Assembly (NCBI GenBank): GCA_914767885.1
Contig: CAJZBQ010000016.1
Location: 434,001 to 498,000 of the forward strand
Source of the DNA: Blepharisma stoltei
Lineage: Eukaryota; Ciliophora; Heterotrichea; Heterotrichida; Blepharismidae
Direction of reading: 5' to 3'
DNA: 64,000 bases
In this document: piece after piece, positions 17,795 through 29,023 of the stretch
Numbering within the stretch: position 1 is the first letter of the stretch
How the letters are laid out: every line of letters starts with the position of its first letter
Notes under the pieces: generated by a model
Databases searched by the model: none
Seen by the model: only the letters and a program-made list of their open reading frames with translations
What the model was told of the DNA's origin: nothing
Translations under genes and position numbers: made by a program

Positions 17795-20700
17795 ATGGCC
17801 AAGTCTCTATGTCAATACCCTGAGTTTTCTTCATCTCCTGAGCATAATGATATTTTACGAGATCGTTATTCTCGACCTAATTTTGATGCAATGCTCTCAC
17901 CTCTATCATCAACGAATTTTTCTATAGAAAACGTAGAAAAAGAAAGAAAAGCTCGGAAAAAAATTCGATATTTGCTAGACGAACAAGCAATTATCAACGA
18001 ACAGTTAGCTGATGAGAATGAAATTTTGAATGTCCAACAAAAAAGCTTGCTTAAACTTTTAATTACTAGCTCCCCCCATCGTGAGCGAACAAAAAAATTT
18101 TATTACTCACGAGGTGGGTTAGTTTTTTTTTTTTTAAATTTATATCCGAAATTTTTAAAAAAATTCCACTTTTTCAAAAACTGGAAAGCAAATATTAATT
18201 TAACTTGTAAAGTTTGTATAAAATTAAAAAGAATTAGCTAGAGATTTCATGATACTAGTTATCACTTATATATCAAAAATTTTTGTTCGCACACGGGGGT
18301 GGCTTTTGGTCAAAAATAGGAATTTTTCTAATGGTTTTGTTCGCTCACGGAGGGGGGAGTAAGGATAAGCAGCTTGAAAGTTTAGCGGCTTCTTTATCAT
18401 CAACTTTAAATACAAGCGAAAATTTCAAAGAGATGGATAACTGCGAAACACAAACAATAATTTTTGATGGAATAGAAAGAATTATTACAAGGAAACTGAA
18501 AAGTGCATGAAAACGATTTGAATTAGGAACCTGGGCAAAAATCAAAGAAAGAATGGAAGATCAACTGAAAATTGAAAAAATGAATTTTGGAGCAATGTAT
18601 TTAAAACATATTTTAGTTAAAAACCACCAAAAAAATATTGAAAATGTGTGGAGAGAATTTCAAAAACCAATAAAAACTTCAAGCTATTTGCCAAGAATTA
18701 TTATAAGAATTTTCGAAGAACAGATGAAAGCTTCTATTTTTAAATTGAAGAAAAATGTGATAAATAGAAAAATTACCCAAGAAAAAGCTAGGAATTTTGG
18801 AGCAAAAATCTATTATTTGCTTCAGAGCCACTCATATAGCAAAAGATCGCTGGAACATTGCTTTAAAAAATGGTCATCAAAGCAAGACTGCTCTCAAAAT
18901 GTTAAAATACTTGGCAAAGTAATTCTAAATTTATTGAGAAACCAATTAAGGTTGCCATTCGGATTGATATATAAATCAAGTATTATAAATATTATTGATA
19001 ATTTAAAACAGGAAAACCAAGCAAAATATATAAATGAAGCAGAAACTGAGATTGATACATTTGTTAAGGAAAATTCTGAGCTTTAACTTTAACTTTAATA
19101 GATAACTCTTTCTTTAATCCTGTCTTGAATCGTCTTCGCCAAATTGAACCAACTCTGAGTAACGGTGGGAAAACGAAACACCTTTAGACTTGATATTCAA
19201 TTTTCTAGCCCATCAGGACTCACAGCCTTGACCAGACACAGCCTCAGCATCTTCTCTTTCTGCTCCAACTCTCCAGGAACCGAGATTCCCTTCACTAAGC
19301 TGAGCTATAGGGACCTTGCCCTATCATCAACTTCCCATTTTTAATCGTGAATTCTGAGCTAAAAGAAGAGTTAAAAATAAAATTAGATGAAAGAGATTTT
19401 TTGCAAAGTGAGCTTGATTCAGCAAAGCAAAAAATAAAAGAGGATGAAAATGAAATACAAGAATCAATGATACAAAATGCCCAGCTTAAAAACCAAATTA
19501 AAAAACTTCAGGATGTTCTTGCTCAGCTTCAGGCTGATAAATCGAAATTTCAAACGAATGATATAGAACAGCGAAAGCAGATAATTTCAATGACTTCAGC
19601 ATTAGAAAGCCTAGAAGAAGATAAAGAAAAGCTTTTTGGAAGTTTATCACAGGCAAACGAAGAAATTATGGACCTTAGAAAAGAACTTAAAACTCAGCAA
19701 AACGAAAAAGATTTCTTTAAAAATGAGCTTGATACAGCAAATCATTTTAGTTTTGTTAGATTATAGAGTCTAATGTAGATGAAAAACCCAGTAAAGCCTA
19801 GCCTGATGCATATATCAAACGCTTTGCTCTGTTCCTTAAGGTTCAAATTATGATAACGCCCAAGCTACAGATTAAACGGTTGGGTCAAATTGAAACACCT
19901 TTTTAATTTTTATCGATACAGCAAAGCAAAAAATCAAAGAATATGAAGATGAAAGACAAGTCTCTGTGCTGCAAAATGCACAGCTTAAGGGCCAAATTAA
20001 AAAAATTCAAGACATGTTTGCTCAGCTGCAAACTGAAAAATCAAAATTCCAAGCAAATGATATAGAGCAGCGCAAACAAATAATTTCACTATCATCAGCC
20101 ATAGAAAATTTGGAAGAAGATAAAGAGCAACTATTCCAAAAACTTTCTCAAGCAAATGAAGAAATTACCGACCTTAGAGTACAGATCAATGAATGTGCTC
20201 AAAGCAACGAACTCCTGTCATCCAATTTGCAATTCTATATGAAACAGGAAAAGGAGATTCAAAAGCATCTCAAAGAGTCTGAAGACGAAATAGAATCAAA
20301 ATCAAATTTATTGTATCAAAAAGAAAATGATCTACAAAAATTAAACGAAACTAACCAATCCTTAAGAAATCAGCTGAACCAAGTTAAAAAAGAAATAGAA
20401 AATTTGCAGCAAAATCCTGATAAAAATAAAATTAAGCAACTAATAAAAGAAAATTCCCAACTAAATGCAAAAATAGAAGAGCTTCAAAAATCTTCAGAAA
20501 AAAGAAATAATAAAGAAATTGCTGAATTAAAAGGAGAGTTAAAAAAGTATCAAGAAATTTCCCAGCAAGCAAACCATGATAATTCATTGCTTCATCACGA
20601 ACTAGAATTAGTGACTAACGAACTAAATAGCATTCAAGAAGAAAGAAATCAGCTCTTGCAAGTAATCAAAGAAAAGCAAACAATTCACCATCAAAAAAGT

Positions 20701-21081
20701 GAATCCCAAGTTCAAGCAATGCGAGATTATTGCAATAATCTTGAGCAAAAGGTGCAAAGCTTACAAACGGCTGTTAATAAGTCGAAAAAATACGAAAATG
20801 AAGTAGAAGAATTGAAGGAAAGGAATGAAAGTTTAGAAGAAAAAGTTGCAAAGCTGCAAGCTGAGCTTGAAGAAGTCAATGAGGTAGCGATTACCAGTAG
20901 AAAACAAATTGTGTTGGTTACTGCTGAAATTGAAAATTATGCAAGTATTTTTGGTATAATGGAAGAAAAAATCACAGAAACAGAAGAAAGGCTTAAAAAG
21001 GCTGAGCATGAAAGAGATATGGCTAAACTTGAAACTCAAACAATAAGGCAGCGCTATATCAATAAGATAGACAGCATATAA
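17795..21081 (+). CDS. Long coiled-coil protein with 105-residue internal repeats (843 aa after excision)
   Basis: Probably a structural cytoskeletal or basal-body protein; no named family. Residues about 1-90 are polar, about 90-330 basic with IQ-like short motifs (FKKWSS, ENVWREFQ), and the last 500 are uninterrupted coiled coil. Two successive segments are clearly related: LDSAKQKIKE...NAQLKNQIKKLQD and LDTAKQKIKE...NAQLKGQIKKIQD, 105 residues apart (15 heptads). Three insertions: family A IES 18067-18359 and SINE-like R6 and R7. Segments of 272, 723, 381 and 1156 nt make 844 codons. Joints: LLITKDKQL, KENSELKEELK, NELDTAKQKIK. TGA Trp at 18508. Confidence 0.82.
18067..18359. mobile_element. 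Family A MITE-like IES (293 bp), reverse orientation
   Basis: Left TAGCTCCCCCCATCGTGAGC hairpin end, right ...TTCGCTCACGGAGGGGGGAG then TAAGG. TA at 18067 and 18360; frame-correct. Confidence 0.88.
19072..19349 (-). mobile_element. SINE-like retroelement R6 (TSD 11 bp without TA)
   Basis: AATTCTGAGCT at 19072-19082 and 19350-19360. Tail of TTTAAC units at left; minus-strand 5' end ATTAAAAATGGGAAGTTGAT. 267 bp. The repeat has no TA dinucleotide, yet only exact removal restores SELKEEL. Confidence 0.85.
19731..19914 (-). mobile_element. SINE-like retroelement R7 (TSD 11 bp, 173 bp)
   Basis: GATACAGCAAA at 19731-19741 and 19915-19925. Minus-strand 5' end GATAAAAATTAAAAAGGTGT. The shortest member. 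Exact removal restores ELDTAKQKIKE, the second copy of the 105-residue repeat start. Confidence 0.82.
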
Positions 21082-21220
21082 TTATAATGAATTTTAATTA
21101 AAAAATGATGATAAATAAATTGCACAATTCTAACTTCATACAAGTTTTAATTAAAAAAGCCATTAATGATATGATAAAATTTATACCAGAATTATTTTTT
21201 AGTCTAAGAAAAATTATTTT

Positions 21221-22176
21221 TAACTCCCCCCCCATCCTTGATCGAACGATTGACTGTAAAAATTCCTAAAAATTGGGGAAATTAACCCCCATCCTTGATC
21301 GAACGATTTTAATATCATGACAATTTTTTATATATATAAAAATATATTAGTTATCAAAAGCTTGGGAAGATGTACATAATGAAGTTGTTTTCAGAGACTT
21401 TAAGACGACAGAAAGCTTCGGAATCAACTATCTGAAGTGATTTAATCATCAACCTAGGCTTAAAAACTCAATAATCTAATAAAATACAGATTCTTTAAAA
21501 TTTTTAAAAAAAAAAATTTAATTTAATAACTCCCCCCCTCCGTGAGTGAACAAAACCATTAGAAAAATCGCTATTTTTTGCCCAAAAACCCACCCTCCGT
21601 GAGTGAACAAAAATTTTTTTAATAGAAAAATTTTTTATGGAAAAAATTTTTGATATATAAATGATAATCAGTATAATGAAATCTAGAGCTAATTCTGTTT
21701 AATTTTAAACGAATTGCTTTTTAAAACATAAATTTTATAAATAAAATTAATATTTGCTTTCAAATTTTTGCGAATTAGGATTTTTTTAAATTTCGAAAAA
21801 AAATATTTTTTATAAAATTTATTTATAAATTTTTTTTGAAAAAAAAAAAAATAAACCCCCCTCCGTGAGTGAACAAAATTTTTTTGTTCACTCACGGAGG
21901 GGGGGGAGTAAGGAACAAATTAAAATTTATACAGTTTAAAGGGGTAACTAATAAATCAAAAATATTAAAAATTTGTATTTTTATGAAATTAATTCGATTT
22001 TTTGCTGTAAAAATAATTATTAAATACTCTTTAACCCTCTTATTTAAAAGTAAAAAAAATATATATATATATATATTTTTTATTTTATATATAAAATTTT
22101 TGTCCCAAAACATTTTTTTTTAGCCCCCATCCTTGATCGAACGATGGCGAGTCGTTCGATCAAGGATGGGGGGGAG
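21221..22176. mobile_element. Family C MITE with a nested family A copy (956 bp)
   Basis: Ends TAACTCCCCCCCCATCCTTG on the left, and on the right a hairpin of ATCCTTGATCGAACGAT with its inverse ending GGGGGAGTAAG. A second direct copy of the terminal motif lies at about 21285. TA at both ends. Same layout as family A (two direct motifs at one end, an inverted pair at the other) with a different sequence. Confidence 0.88.
21527..21908. mobile_element. Intact family A MITE (382 bp) nested in family C
   Basis: TAACTCCCCCCCTCCGTGAG at the left; right hairpin GTGAACAAAATTTTTTTGTT flanked by CTCACGGAGGGGGGGAG then TAAGG. By eye nearly identical over its length to 11853-12238, which suggests recent spread. 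Confidence 0.9.
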
Positions 22177-22352
22177 TAAGCATTTTTTAATGATAGATGC
22201 CATTCAAAGGATCTTATTAAAATCTTCCTCAAATATCAGACATAAATTTGCTAAATATACTGAAACTAATGTGATTTAAGGATTGCAACTCTTTAGATTT
22301 CTTCGTGAAAATAAAATGCAATTATCACTCATCATGACTAAATAATAATATT

Positions 22353-23258
22353 ATGAATCCTTTTAATTATTCTCAAATCTTTAAAACTGCTGAAAAATCC
22401 AAAGAAGAAAGCTACAGAGAATTAAAGATTCAAAAAATTACTGAAATGCTAGACAAAGAATTTGAATTAAGCTTAATGAAATCAAGTGCGTTTTCCTTTT
22501 CACAAATAACTGATCGGCATTCACTAATGAAAAAATACAATCAATTACTATTTACCAATCAGCAAAAAAGCAAAGAATTAGACAGCCTCAAAGATATCAT
22601 TGAAAATTTAAAAAAATCTAACTCTTCAGCTATTTTTACACAGAAAAAATCTGAAAATTTACTTATAGATATACAAAGCTCTATAAATAGTAGATATGCT
22701 GCTACAGAATCTGAAAAACTAGACCTGATTGAAAAACTTAAAGAAGAAATAGTAAAAATCAATAGTAAAATTGAGCAAGAATATTTCACTTCAGAACGGT
22801 TAGCTGCTATGAAATCAAAAGCAAAAAAATCGCTTGTAAATACCAATTAGATTGATATAAAGAAAAAGGTTTGAGAAATGCAAACAGAATGCGACACAGT
22901 AAGAAAATATGAAAATAAGACAATGATTATAGAAAGGACTGCAGATAACGAAAAAATTAGATGTGATTTTGAAAACACGATACAAAGATCAAGCATTAAA
23001 ACTGAAAGGATAGCTCGGAAAGAAAAACTTACTTTATTAGCCAAAAAGCAAATTATATTAAAAAAAGACACAGAGCTATTGACCACAAAATTTGTCGAGG
23101 ATACTGTAAAAAATGATGATCAAAAAGAATTCAAGATGATTTTGTCACAAGATTTGAGAGAAGCGTTGTCAGATCATGACGAGCTAAGATTCATGAGCAA
23201 AAAAATTCAAGCTAAACTTGAAGCGTATGAAGAAGTATTTTTTCACATAAAAGAGTAA
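22353..23258 (+). CDS. Coiled-coil protein of unknown function (296 aa)
   Basis: Start MNPFNYSQIFKTAEKSKEES. Helical and charged throughout, with two coiled-coil blocks (about 60-160 and 165-290). A 15-nt intron GTAAATACCAATTAG at 22836-22850 joins KKSL to IDIKKKVWEMQ (Trp from TGA); exons 483 and 408 nt make 297 codons. The following gene in the same direction is also coiled-coil. No homology recognised. Confidence 0.72.
22836..22850 (+). other. 15-nt intron
   Basis: GTAAATACCAATTAG, A at position 10. Its own TAG would otherwise end the protein. Confidence 0.88.
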
Positions 23259-23353
23259 AATATATTTAATCCCCTTTTTAAATTTTAATAAGTCATAAAT
23301 TTACTACAGTTAACTGGAACAAATCTTGATTTTTAGGGGGAAAATATAATTAA

Positions 23354-25043
23354 ATGCGAATAGACTCAACATTCATTAATGATACAAAAATCAGAAATTT
23401 GCCTATAGCTTGCTCTATTAAAGGTGGAGTAAAAGAAGAGCAATAGCACTTTTGGTATGTAATGAATTTTTAATTTTTTTAAAAAAATTTCATATAGAGT
23501 GTTTGTTTTAACTAATTCTTTAAATTGGAATAGATCTAATGACAAGGAGTTAGGCTGACTGGAAAATCAAAATGCTTAGACTTGGATCCAGAAAGTCCTG
23601 GACTCAGCATTCCACAAGAAGTTACGAGCTGTTTTAGTAAAATGATTTCAATAGAAACAAAGCTTAAAGAAAGGTTTGAATATCTCACATCAATTCATAA
23701 CAAACTGAAGTACAAATGTGATAAAATTTCTTATGATCTGAGTATGCTGAAAAAACTAGATGAAAATTGTATAAATTTTAATGACTTAAAACATCATACA
23801 AAAGTTTTGAGATGCCAAACCGCAAATAATGGAATCACACTCACAGATTTAATAATTTCATGAGACACCTATTCTAATGATACTCAAAAGCAAGAACTTA
23901 TAGAGAAATATGAAAATATATCATTTTTTACATATAAATTTTTATCTGAAACATGCACAAAAGTAGCTTCTACTCTTCAAAGATTATTTTTAGAGACTGG
24001 CGACATTAAAAGTCAAGCAATTTTACAAGAAAATTCTACATTTTTGACAGAAGTTCGAGAAACTTTATCTTCAGATTCCTTTCAAAAAAGTCCCAAAAAA
24101 TCTAATAGTTCTCAAAATTCCTCTATAGGCCAAAAAATCGAATCATCCATTTATATTCTCCAACAAATTTTATCAGGCCATGCAGAATTGACAAAGGAGC
24201 TTGAAATTATTGTAAAATCTTATGAAATTCCAGAGCAAAAACAACCCAAGTTAAGCTCTGTTCTATCAGCTCCAGTCTCAAAACACAATTCAAAATCAAT
24301 TTCTGACCTCCTCACTTCAGCTATCAAGATGAAAGTCCAAGAATTAATTAAAAAGAAGTCTTCAGCGCATTCAGGCCTCAAAGCAGAATTTGAAGATTTT
24401 GTGAAAAGGTTTAAAATAAATGAAGTTAATATAAATGATTTAAACACAGAAGAAATTTTAGAAGAAACTGATTCTCAAAGCGGCTTAAATTTAGGCCATA
24501 CTAACATGAATGAGTCAACAATGTCACCAAGGACGAAGAGAAAACGAAAAACAAATCTGCCTAAACTATATCAGATACCTACAAAGCAAGATAGGAGAAA
24601 TGTGATTCAAGAAGTCAAACTCTTACCCTCTCTTTGACAATAAATAATTTTTTTCTTGCTGACAAAAGGTCAATTATTTTAGTATAAAGCTGTTTTATCA
24701 GATTTGCAAATACAAATTTGGATATTTAAAAAGGAAAAATCTAATTTATTTAATAAAAATTATGTATTAGAATGTCTCTCTAATATTTAATATAATTGGC
24801 CAGAGAACTCATTTTTTTATTTTTGAAAGGATTTTCGAAAAAAAATTATATTAAAATTTTTGTCTCGGGGAGCTAGAACTAAGGCTTAATGAAGTAAAAA
24901 AATTGAGCAATAAAAATATAAACAAGAAATATCAAGCTAAAGGGTTAACATCAAGGGCTTCTACTGATAAAAGTGTTCCTTCTTTTTCACAGAGTGATAT
25001 TTTATATAAAACTTATTCTCATATGCCCACAAAAAGAAAATAA
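23354..25043 (+). CDS. Ser/Lys-rich helical protein of unknown function; 5' structure unresolved
   Basis: From about 23543 the frame is clear: GVRLTGKSKCLDLDPESPG, then a helical middle (ISIETKLKERFEYLTSIHNK, SSIYILQQILSGHAELTKEL) and a Ser-rich, basic end. A decayed family A IES at 24624-24873 joins QEVKL to LELRLNEVKKLSNK, and the end is SHMPTKRK. A likely start MRIDSTFINDTKIRNLP at 23354 is in a plausible frame, but 23441-23545 holds stops that need an intron or IES I cannot place. From 23582 on the joined length is 404 codons. No family recognised. Confidence 0.62.
24624..24873. mobile_element. Decayed family A IES (250 bp)
   Basis: Left TTACCCTCTCTTTGACAATA, right inverse TAGCTCCCCGAGACAAAAA. 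TA at 24624 and 24874; frame-correct. The coding stretch 24876-25043 would otherwise be an orphan. Confidence 0.7.
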
Positions 25044-25160
25044 TTTCTTCAGCACCTGAGATTAAATTTTTAAATAGATTTTCTTTTATATCTAGAGAAT
25101 TTTCATACAATCTCTTTAATAAAATAAGCTTAAAATCAATTTGCTATATGAGAAACGAAT

Positions 25161-27630
25161 ATGGTAAAAATCTTACTTATTTCCTTTTTGTTGATATCTG
25201 CTATAGCACACTCAGGGACTTTAAAAACTGGTAGAAATTATGTGCAAGTCCCTTTAGAGTCATTTTTGGAAACTGAATTAACAGAAGATACAAGTTCAGA
25301 CGAAGTGACAGATGTCCCTGTCCAAGATGAGGACGCAGAAAGCCAAACAATCCCTCAAGGAGACAGTGATTCTGCTCCTGCTGAAGTAGAAGATGAGTCT
25401 ACTCAAATGATGACAGTTGACTACTCAGACGAAGAAAAATTAAATACCACTGCAAGTGCAAAGGACGCAGCAAACGGAATCGTCAGTCAAGTCTTAGAAT
25501 ATGCTTATAAAAATGATCAATTGTATATGACAAATTTAAAATTGAGCCGAGAAATTGAAGATTTAGAAGAAATGCTAGATGGGGCAGTAGGGAAAATAAA
25601 CAGTGCACGATTAAGCGAGTTAAACTTGGTAAGTAAATTAAATGAAGAAATGAAAGTTTTAGATCAGTACTATGGAGCCATTCTTAATGATCCAGAAAAA
25701 GTGGTGGAAGCGGCAAATAATATCAAAGCTGAAGTTGAAAAAATTAATGAAGAAAAGGCTGAGGAGGAAGAGCAGAAAGAAGATAATGAAGATGATGAGG
25801 ATGAAGATTTGGAGGCCTCTTCTACCATGGTATGCGTTATTGGGCTTGGATTCTTGTTTCTAATACTCCGTGGAGCTCGATCTGTATTTGGAGCCTTAGT
25901 TGAAAATGGCCTGAAAACAGGAATTTATGCTTTAATGGCAGATATTGCATTATTAGTTGTGGTATGATCTGCAACTGTCGTTGCTGATTATGGAGATTGG
26001 TTTGACGAAGATAGGCTTGACTTCGACATGATAGTCGTTGGAGTTGCTTTGTTTATCCTAATATGAATGATGCAAGGACTTTGGCTGATTTTCCTATGTC
26101 ATTTATATGCAAAACAATGGAAAAGGCAAGAAAAAATCATTGGAAATCCAGATAAAGAAATGCCAGCTGGATTAGCTTCATATGGAATAATGCGATATCT
26201 CTTTTTAAATCCATCTTACTTTCCATCAGTTACAGAATCATATTTAAGCTCAAATTTCAATTTTGCTGAATATTTAACTCGAGCTCTTGGTGAGATTTTG
26301 AAATCTGTGTATTCGTTCTCATGACTGGGATTTTTTCTTATGCTTTTTGCTATTTTTTGTTGAAGAATTGCTCTTGAAGGAGATAATACACTAGAAATCG
26401 CAATTTTTTTTGTTGTTCCAGCCATTTTATTATTAATTTGGTTTTGTGTTTATATGAAGCTAAAATTGATCTTTAAACTTCTAGTGCCACAGGTAGACAA
26501 TTTTGAGAGGAAAGTATCACCTGAAATAAACCCAGAAGAAATAAAAAATATTGTACCGATGCCTTTATATCTAGAAGGACAAATCCCAGACGAAGAGATT
26601 CGAATTTTATATTTTATACCTTGATAGATTAACAATTTCCATTATCATAAAGATGGCCGACCGCTATTCTGCTTGATAATTATTCATTTAGAAAAGTTAT
26701 AAAATAAACCCCATGAAACTGACTTGTGGCTATATTTTTATTGGACAGTACCCCACAAAGCATGAACTTCTTTTTTGGTTTGATTCCTATGGGCCACAAT
26801 TCTTCGGGAGTATAATCCAAGCTCTTAACGTGATTTTAACACTATGACTAGTTGTAGTACTTATTTACTATATTTCTATGCTTGATGACGAAGTAGGTGG
26901 ACTCACAGCAATTTTTATTATTTTTGCTATACTCTTTTGGACAATCTTAGCATGCATTTGTATACCTCTAGCAGTTCGCTTATATTGCATCACAACAAAA
27001 ATAGAAATGCTTAAAGATAGAAATCTGATTAATGAAGCAGTACAAGTTCAAAAGGCAGAAAGATCGATGAGGACTATGAGAATTTATAGACAAGTGAAGT
27101 CAATCTATAGAGATTACCAGCGTAGTAGTAATGAAGAAAATTTAGTAAATCTGAAGCCAGATGTTTTAAATTTAACTGATGAAGTCTATCATTTGGAAGC
27201 TCAAAATAAGCAAATTTATGTTACACAAATTGATAATATATTAGAACTAGTCGGAGTTAGACTCACTGAAGATGAACTTAGACTCCTAGCTAAAGAATGC
27301 TCCCCTAGCGCAGATAATAATGTGAATTTTAAAGGCTTCAAAACAGCACTAGAGCGAATTTTAGCTGGAAAAGGCTATAAACCTCAAGAAGTCATTAAAA
27401 AAACCTTCAAGGCTTACATAGAACTGGCAAAAGGTAAGGATGAAAGCGCGAAAACAATTTCTCTCAGAAATCTAAGTGAGTTTTTCAAAGAGTATAGCTG
27501 GCATTTGAATGATGATGATATGAGAGAGTTTCTAAAAGATATAAAATACTTCACAGGAAATAGCGGAAAAATGACAACAAACGATTTCGGAGGGATTTTC
27601 AGGGATGAAGTTTCTCGTCTCCCTAAATAA
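25161..27630 (+). CDS. Polytopic membrane protein, MLO-like layout with EF-hand-like C-terminus (790 aa after excision)
   Basis: Signal peptide MVKILLISFLLISAIAHS, an acidic lumenal coiled coil to about residue 215, then six or seven TM segments. Three consecutive pieces recall plant MLO proteins: a loop NFNFAEYLTRALGEILKSVY followed by a TM, a C-terminal-side HELLFWFDS before a TM, and a final TM pair. The last 200 residues are soluble and hold EF-hand-like helices (LDNILELVGVRLTEDELRLL style) without a canonical DxDxDG loop. Several TGA codons read as Trp inside TM segments. A 97-bp IES at 26608-26704 hides the continuity; removed, the gene is 791 codons. The MLO resemblance is by eye and uncertain. 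Confidence 0.7.
26608..26704. other. Short IES (97 bp) with inverted ends in the polytopic membrane gene
   Basis: Left TATATTTTATACC and right inverse TATTTTATAAC form short TIRs at the TA boundaries. Reading through gives IPW-stop; joining at TA gives EEIRILNPMKLTCGY, linking two TM-bearing halves. Confidence 0.78.
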
Positions 27631-28612
27631 TCATATGAATATAATAATATTTGAATTTAAAAAATTCTAATAAAACATTTCTTAAGTTAAATATCAATAT
27701 TAATGACAAAAATGCAAGGGTAATGCTATATCTATTCTTCTATTTTAAAATATAATCCTAATTTATAGAAATAAATACAGCTATAATTCAATTTATCGTA
27801 TATTTTATCTTATAATTGCTTGGACCTGATAATTGAGACCTTAAGCTCATTAGTCTAGTGATTTTATATTTGCAAATGTAAAATTTTACTTTAAATGCAT
27901 AATTTAATATCATTAAGTTCTATACAATATAGCTTGAGCATCCATATGGATTGCTCAAGCTTTTGACTCCACCAGTTAAGTGGAAAAACTGCAAACTCAA
28001 ATCCAGTTGGCAAGTCAAGCCTCAATTTAGCAAATCTGCGATATCCTGAAGAATTGCAGATAACTTGTCAACTGGAGTTAATTCGCAAGCTCCTCAATTA
28101 GCTGGTGGAGCCAAAAGCTTGAGCAATCCATATGGATGCTCAAGCTATATATTCTAAAGTGCTTTAGACTAAATATATCACAAATCGATGGATTTTTATA
28201 TTTAAAAAAGAATTTACTCTTAATAATTTTAATATCAAGAATTTAAAGCATTATAATTTTTAAAAACCAAAATATATATGATACTCTTGTTCGACGATCA
28301 CAATAGAAATAAATTGATGCATTACTATCTTTAGGGTTATGAAAAATACCCGTTTAGAAAGCTAAGAAAGCTTTTTTTTGATAATAAAGGACTTTATTAT
28401 TCTTATAAAAATGTCTTGCCTGACCATATACCATTGTGTTGAAGAAATTTTAAATCATAAATTTATTAAATTTGAGTATGCAGATTTATTTCAAATATAA
28501 AGTCCTTATAATTTTCTTTTAATGGGCTGGCTAAGTAGATCCTTGATAAACTTAAGTTTTAATAGGTTTTACTAGACTTAAAAGAATAAAAGGCCATTTA
28601 AGGGTTAAATGC
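27631..28612. other. Intergenic with one palindromic element
   Basis: AT-rich spacer; only the family D inverted repeat at 27930-28147 stands out. Confidence 0.5.
27928..28147. mobile_element. Family D MITE-like inverted repeat, intergenic
   Basis: Ends TATAGCTTGAGCATCCATAT and its exact inverse at the right, with CTCCACCAG-TTAA continuing the TIR; a shorter inner palindrome (TTGCTCAAGCTTTTG) is included. TA at both ends. The interior has further short inverse pieces (AACTGGAGTT). Confidence 0.8.
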
Positions 28613-29023
28613 TTAAATACTGAAACTCTCATTTTTGATGACGCTGTAAGACCTCGCTTTATGATAACTTTGTAAGTAGCAAAACTGGCACATTCCTTTG
28701 GCATATAGCTTGCGCTCTTCATGAGGGCATGCCCATGCTTTCTTTTCCCTTCCTACCCTGTGGTAGCAGTTATTGCACATATTCTTAGCATAATGTCGTT
28801 TGTTTACATGAGGACAAGCAGTAATTCTCTTTCTAGAGCTCTTTAGGCTGCTTTTATCCTTAAGCTTTTTGGCTCTTCTCCTATGTTCAGTATCTCCAGT
28901 TTGATTTTCTTCATCAAATAAAATTTTTGGAAGGCTTAGGCTTGTTGAAGAGCCTGAAAAATTGCAAAGGAGCGAAAACATTCCAGAAAAAACTGAGTTT
29001 TTATCTTCAAAATTTTGGGTCAT
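28613..29023 (-). CDS. Small protein with tandem CPH-YAK-CxxCY zinc-like motifs (136 aa)
   Basis: Not a named family to me. After a polar, acidic N-terminus and a basic stretch (RRRAKKLKDKSSLKSSRKR) it has two copies of one motif: ACPHVNKRHYAKNMCNNCYH and ACPHEERKLYAKGMCQFCYL, each C-x-H-x8-YAKxMCxxCY. The Cys/His spacing suggests two small zinc-binding units or one shared one; such repeats usually act in nucleic-acid or protein binding. No IES or intron. Confidence 0.72.
   Translation of the reverse strand: MTQNFEDKNSVFSGMFSLLCNFSGSSTSLSLPKILFDEENQTGDTEHRRRAKKLKDKSSLKSSRKRITACPHVNKRHYAKNMCNNCYHRVGREKKAWACPHEERKLYAKGMCQFCYLQSYHKARSYSVIKNESFSI

Larger units (their letters stand above)
21082..22352. 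other. Intergenic spacer mostly made of nested MITEs
   Basis: Holds the family C element 21221-22176, itself split by a family A element. The remaining flanks are AT-rich with no gene. Confidence 0.6.
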
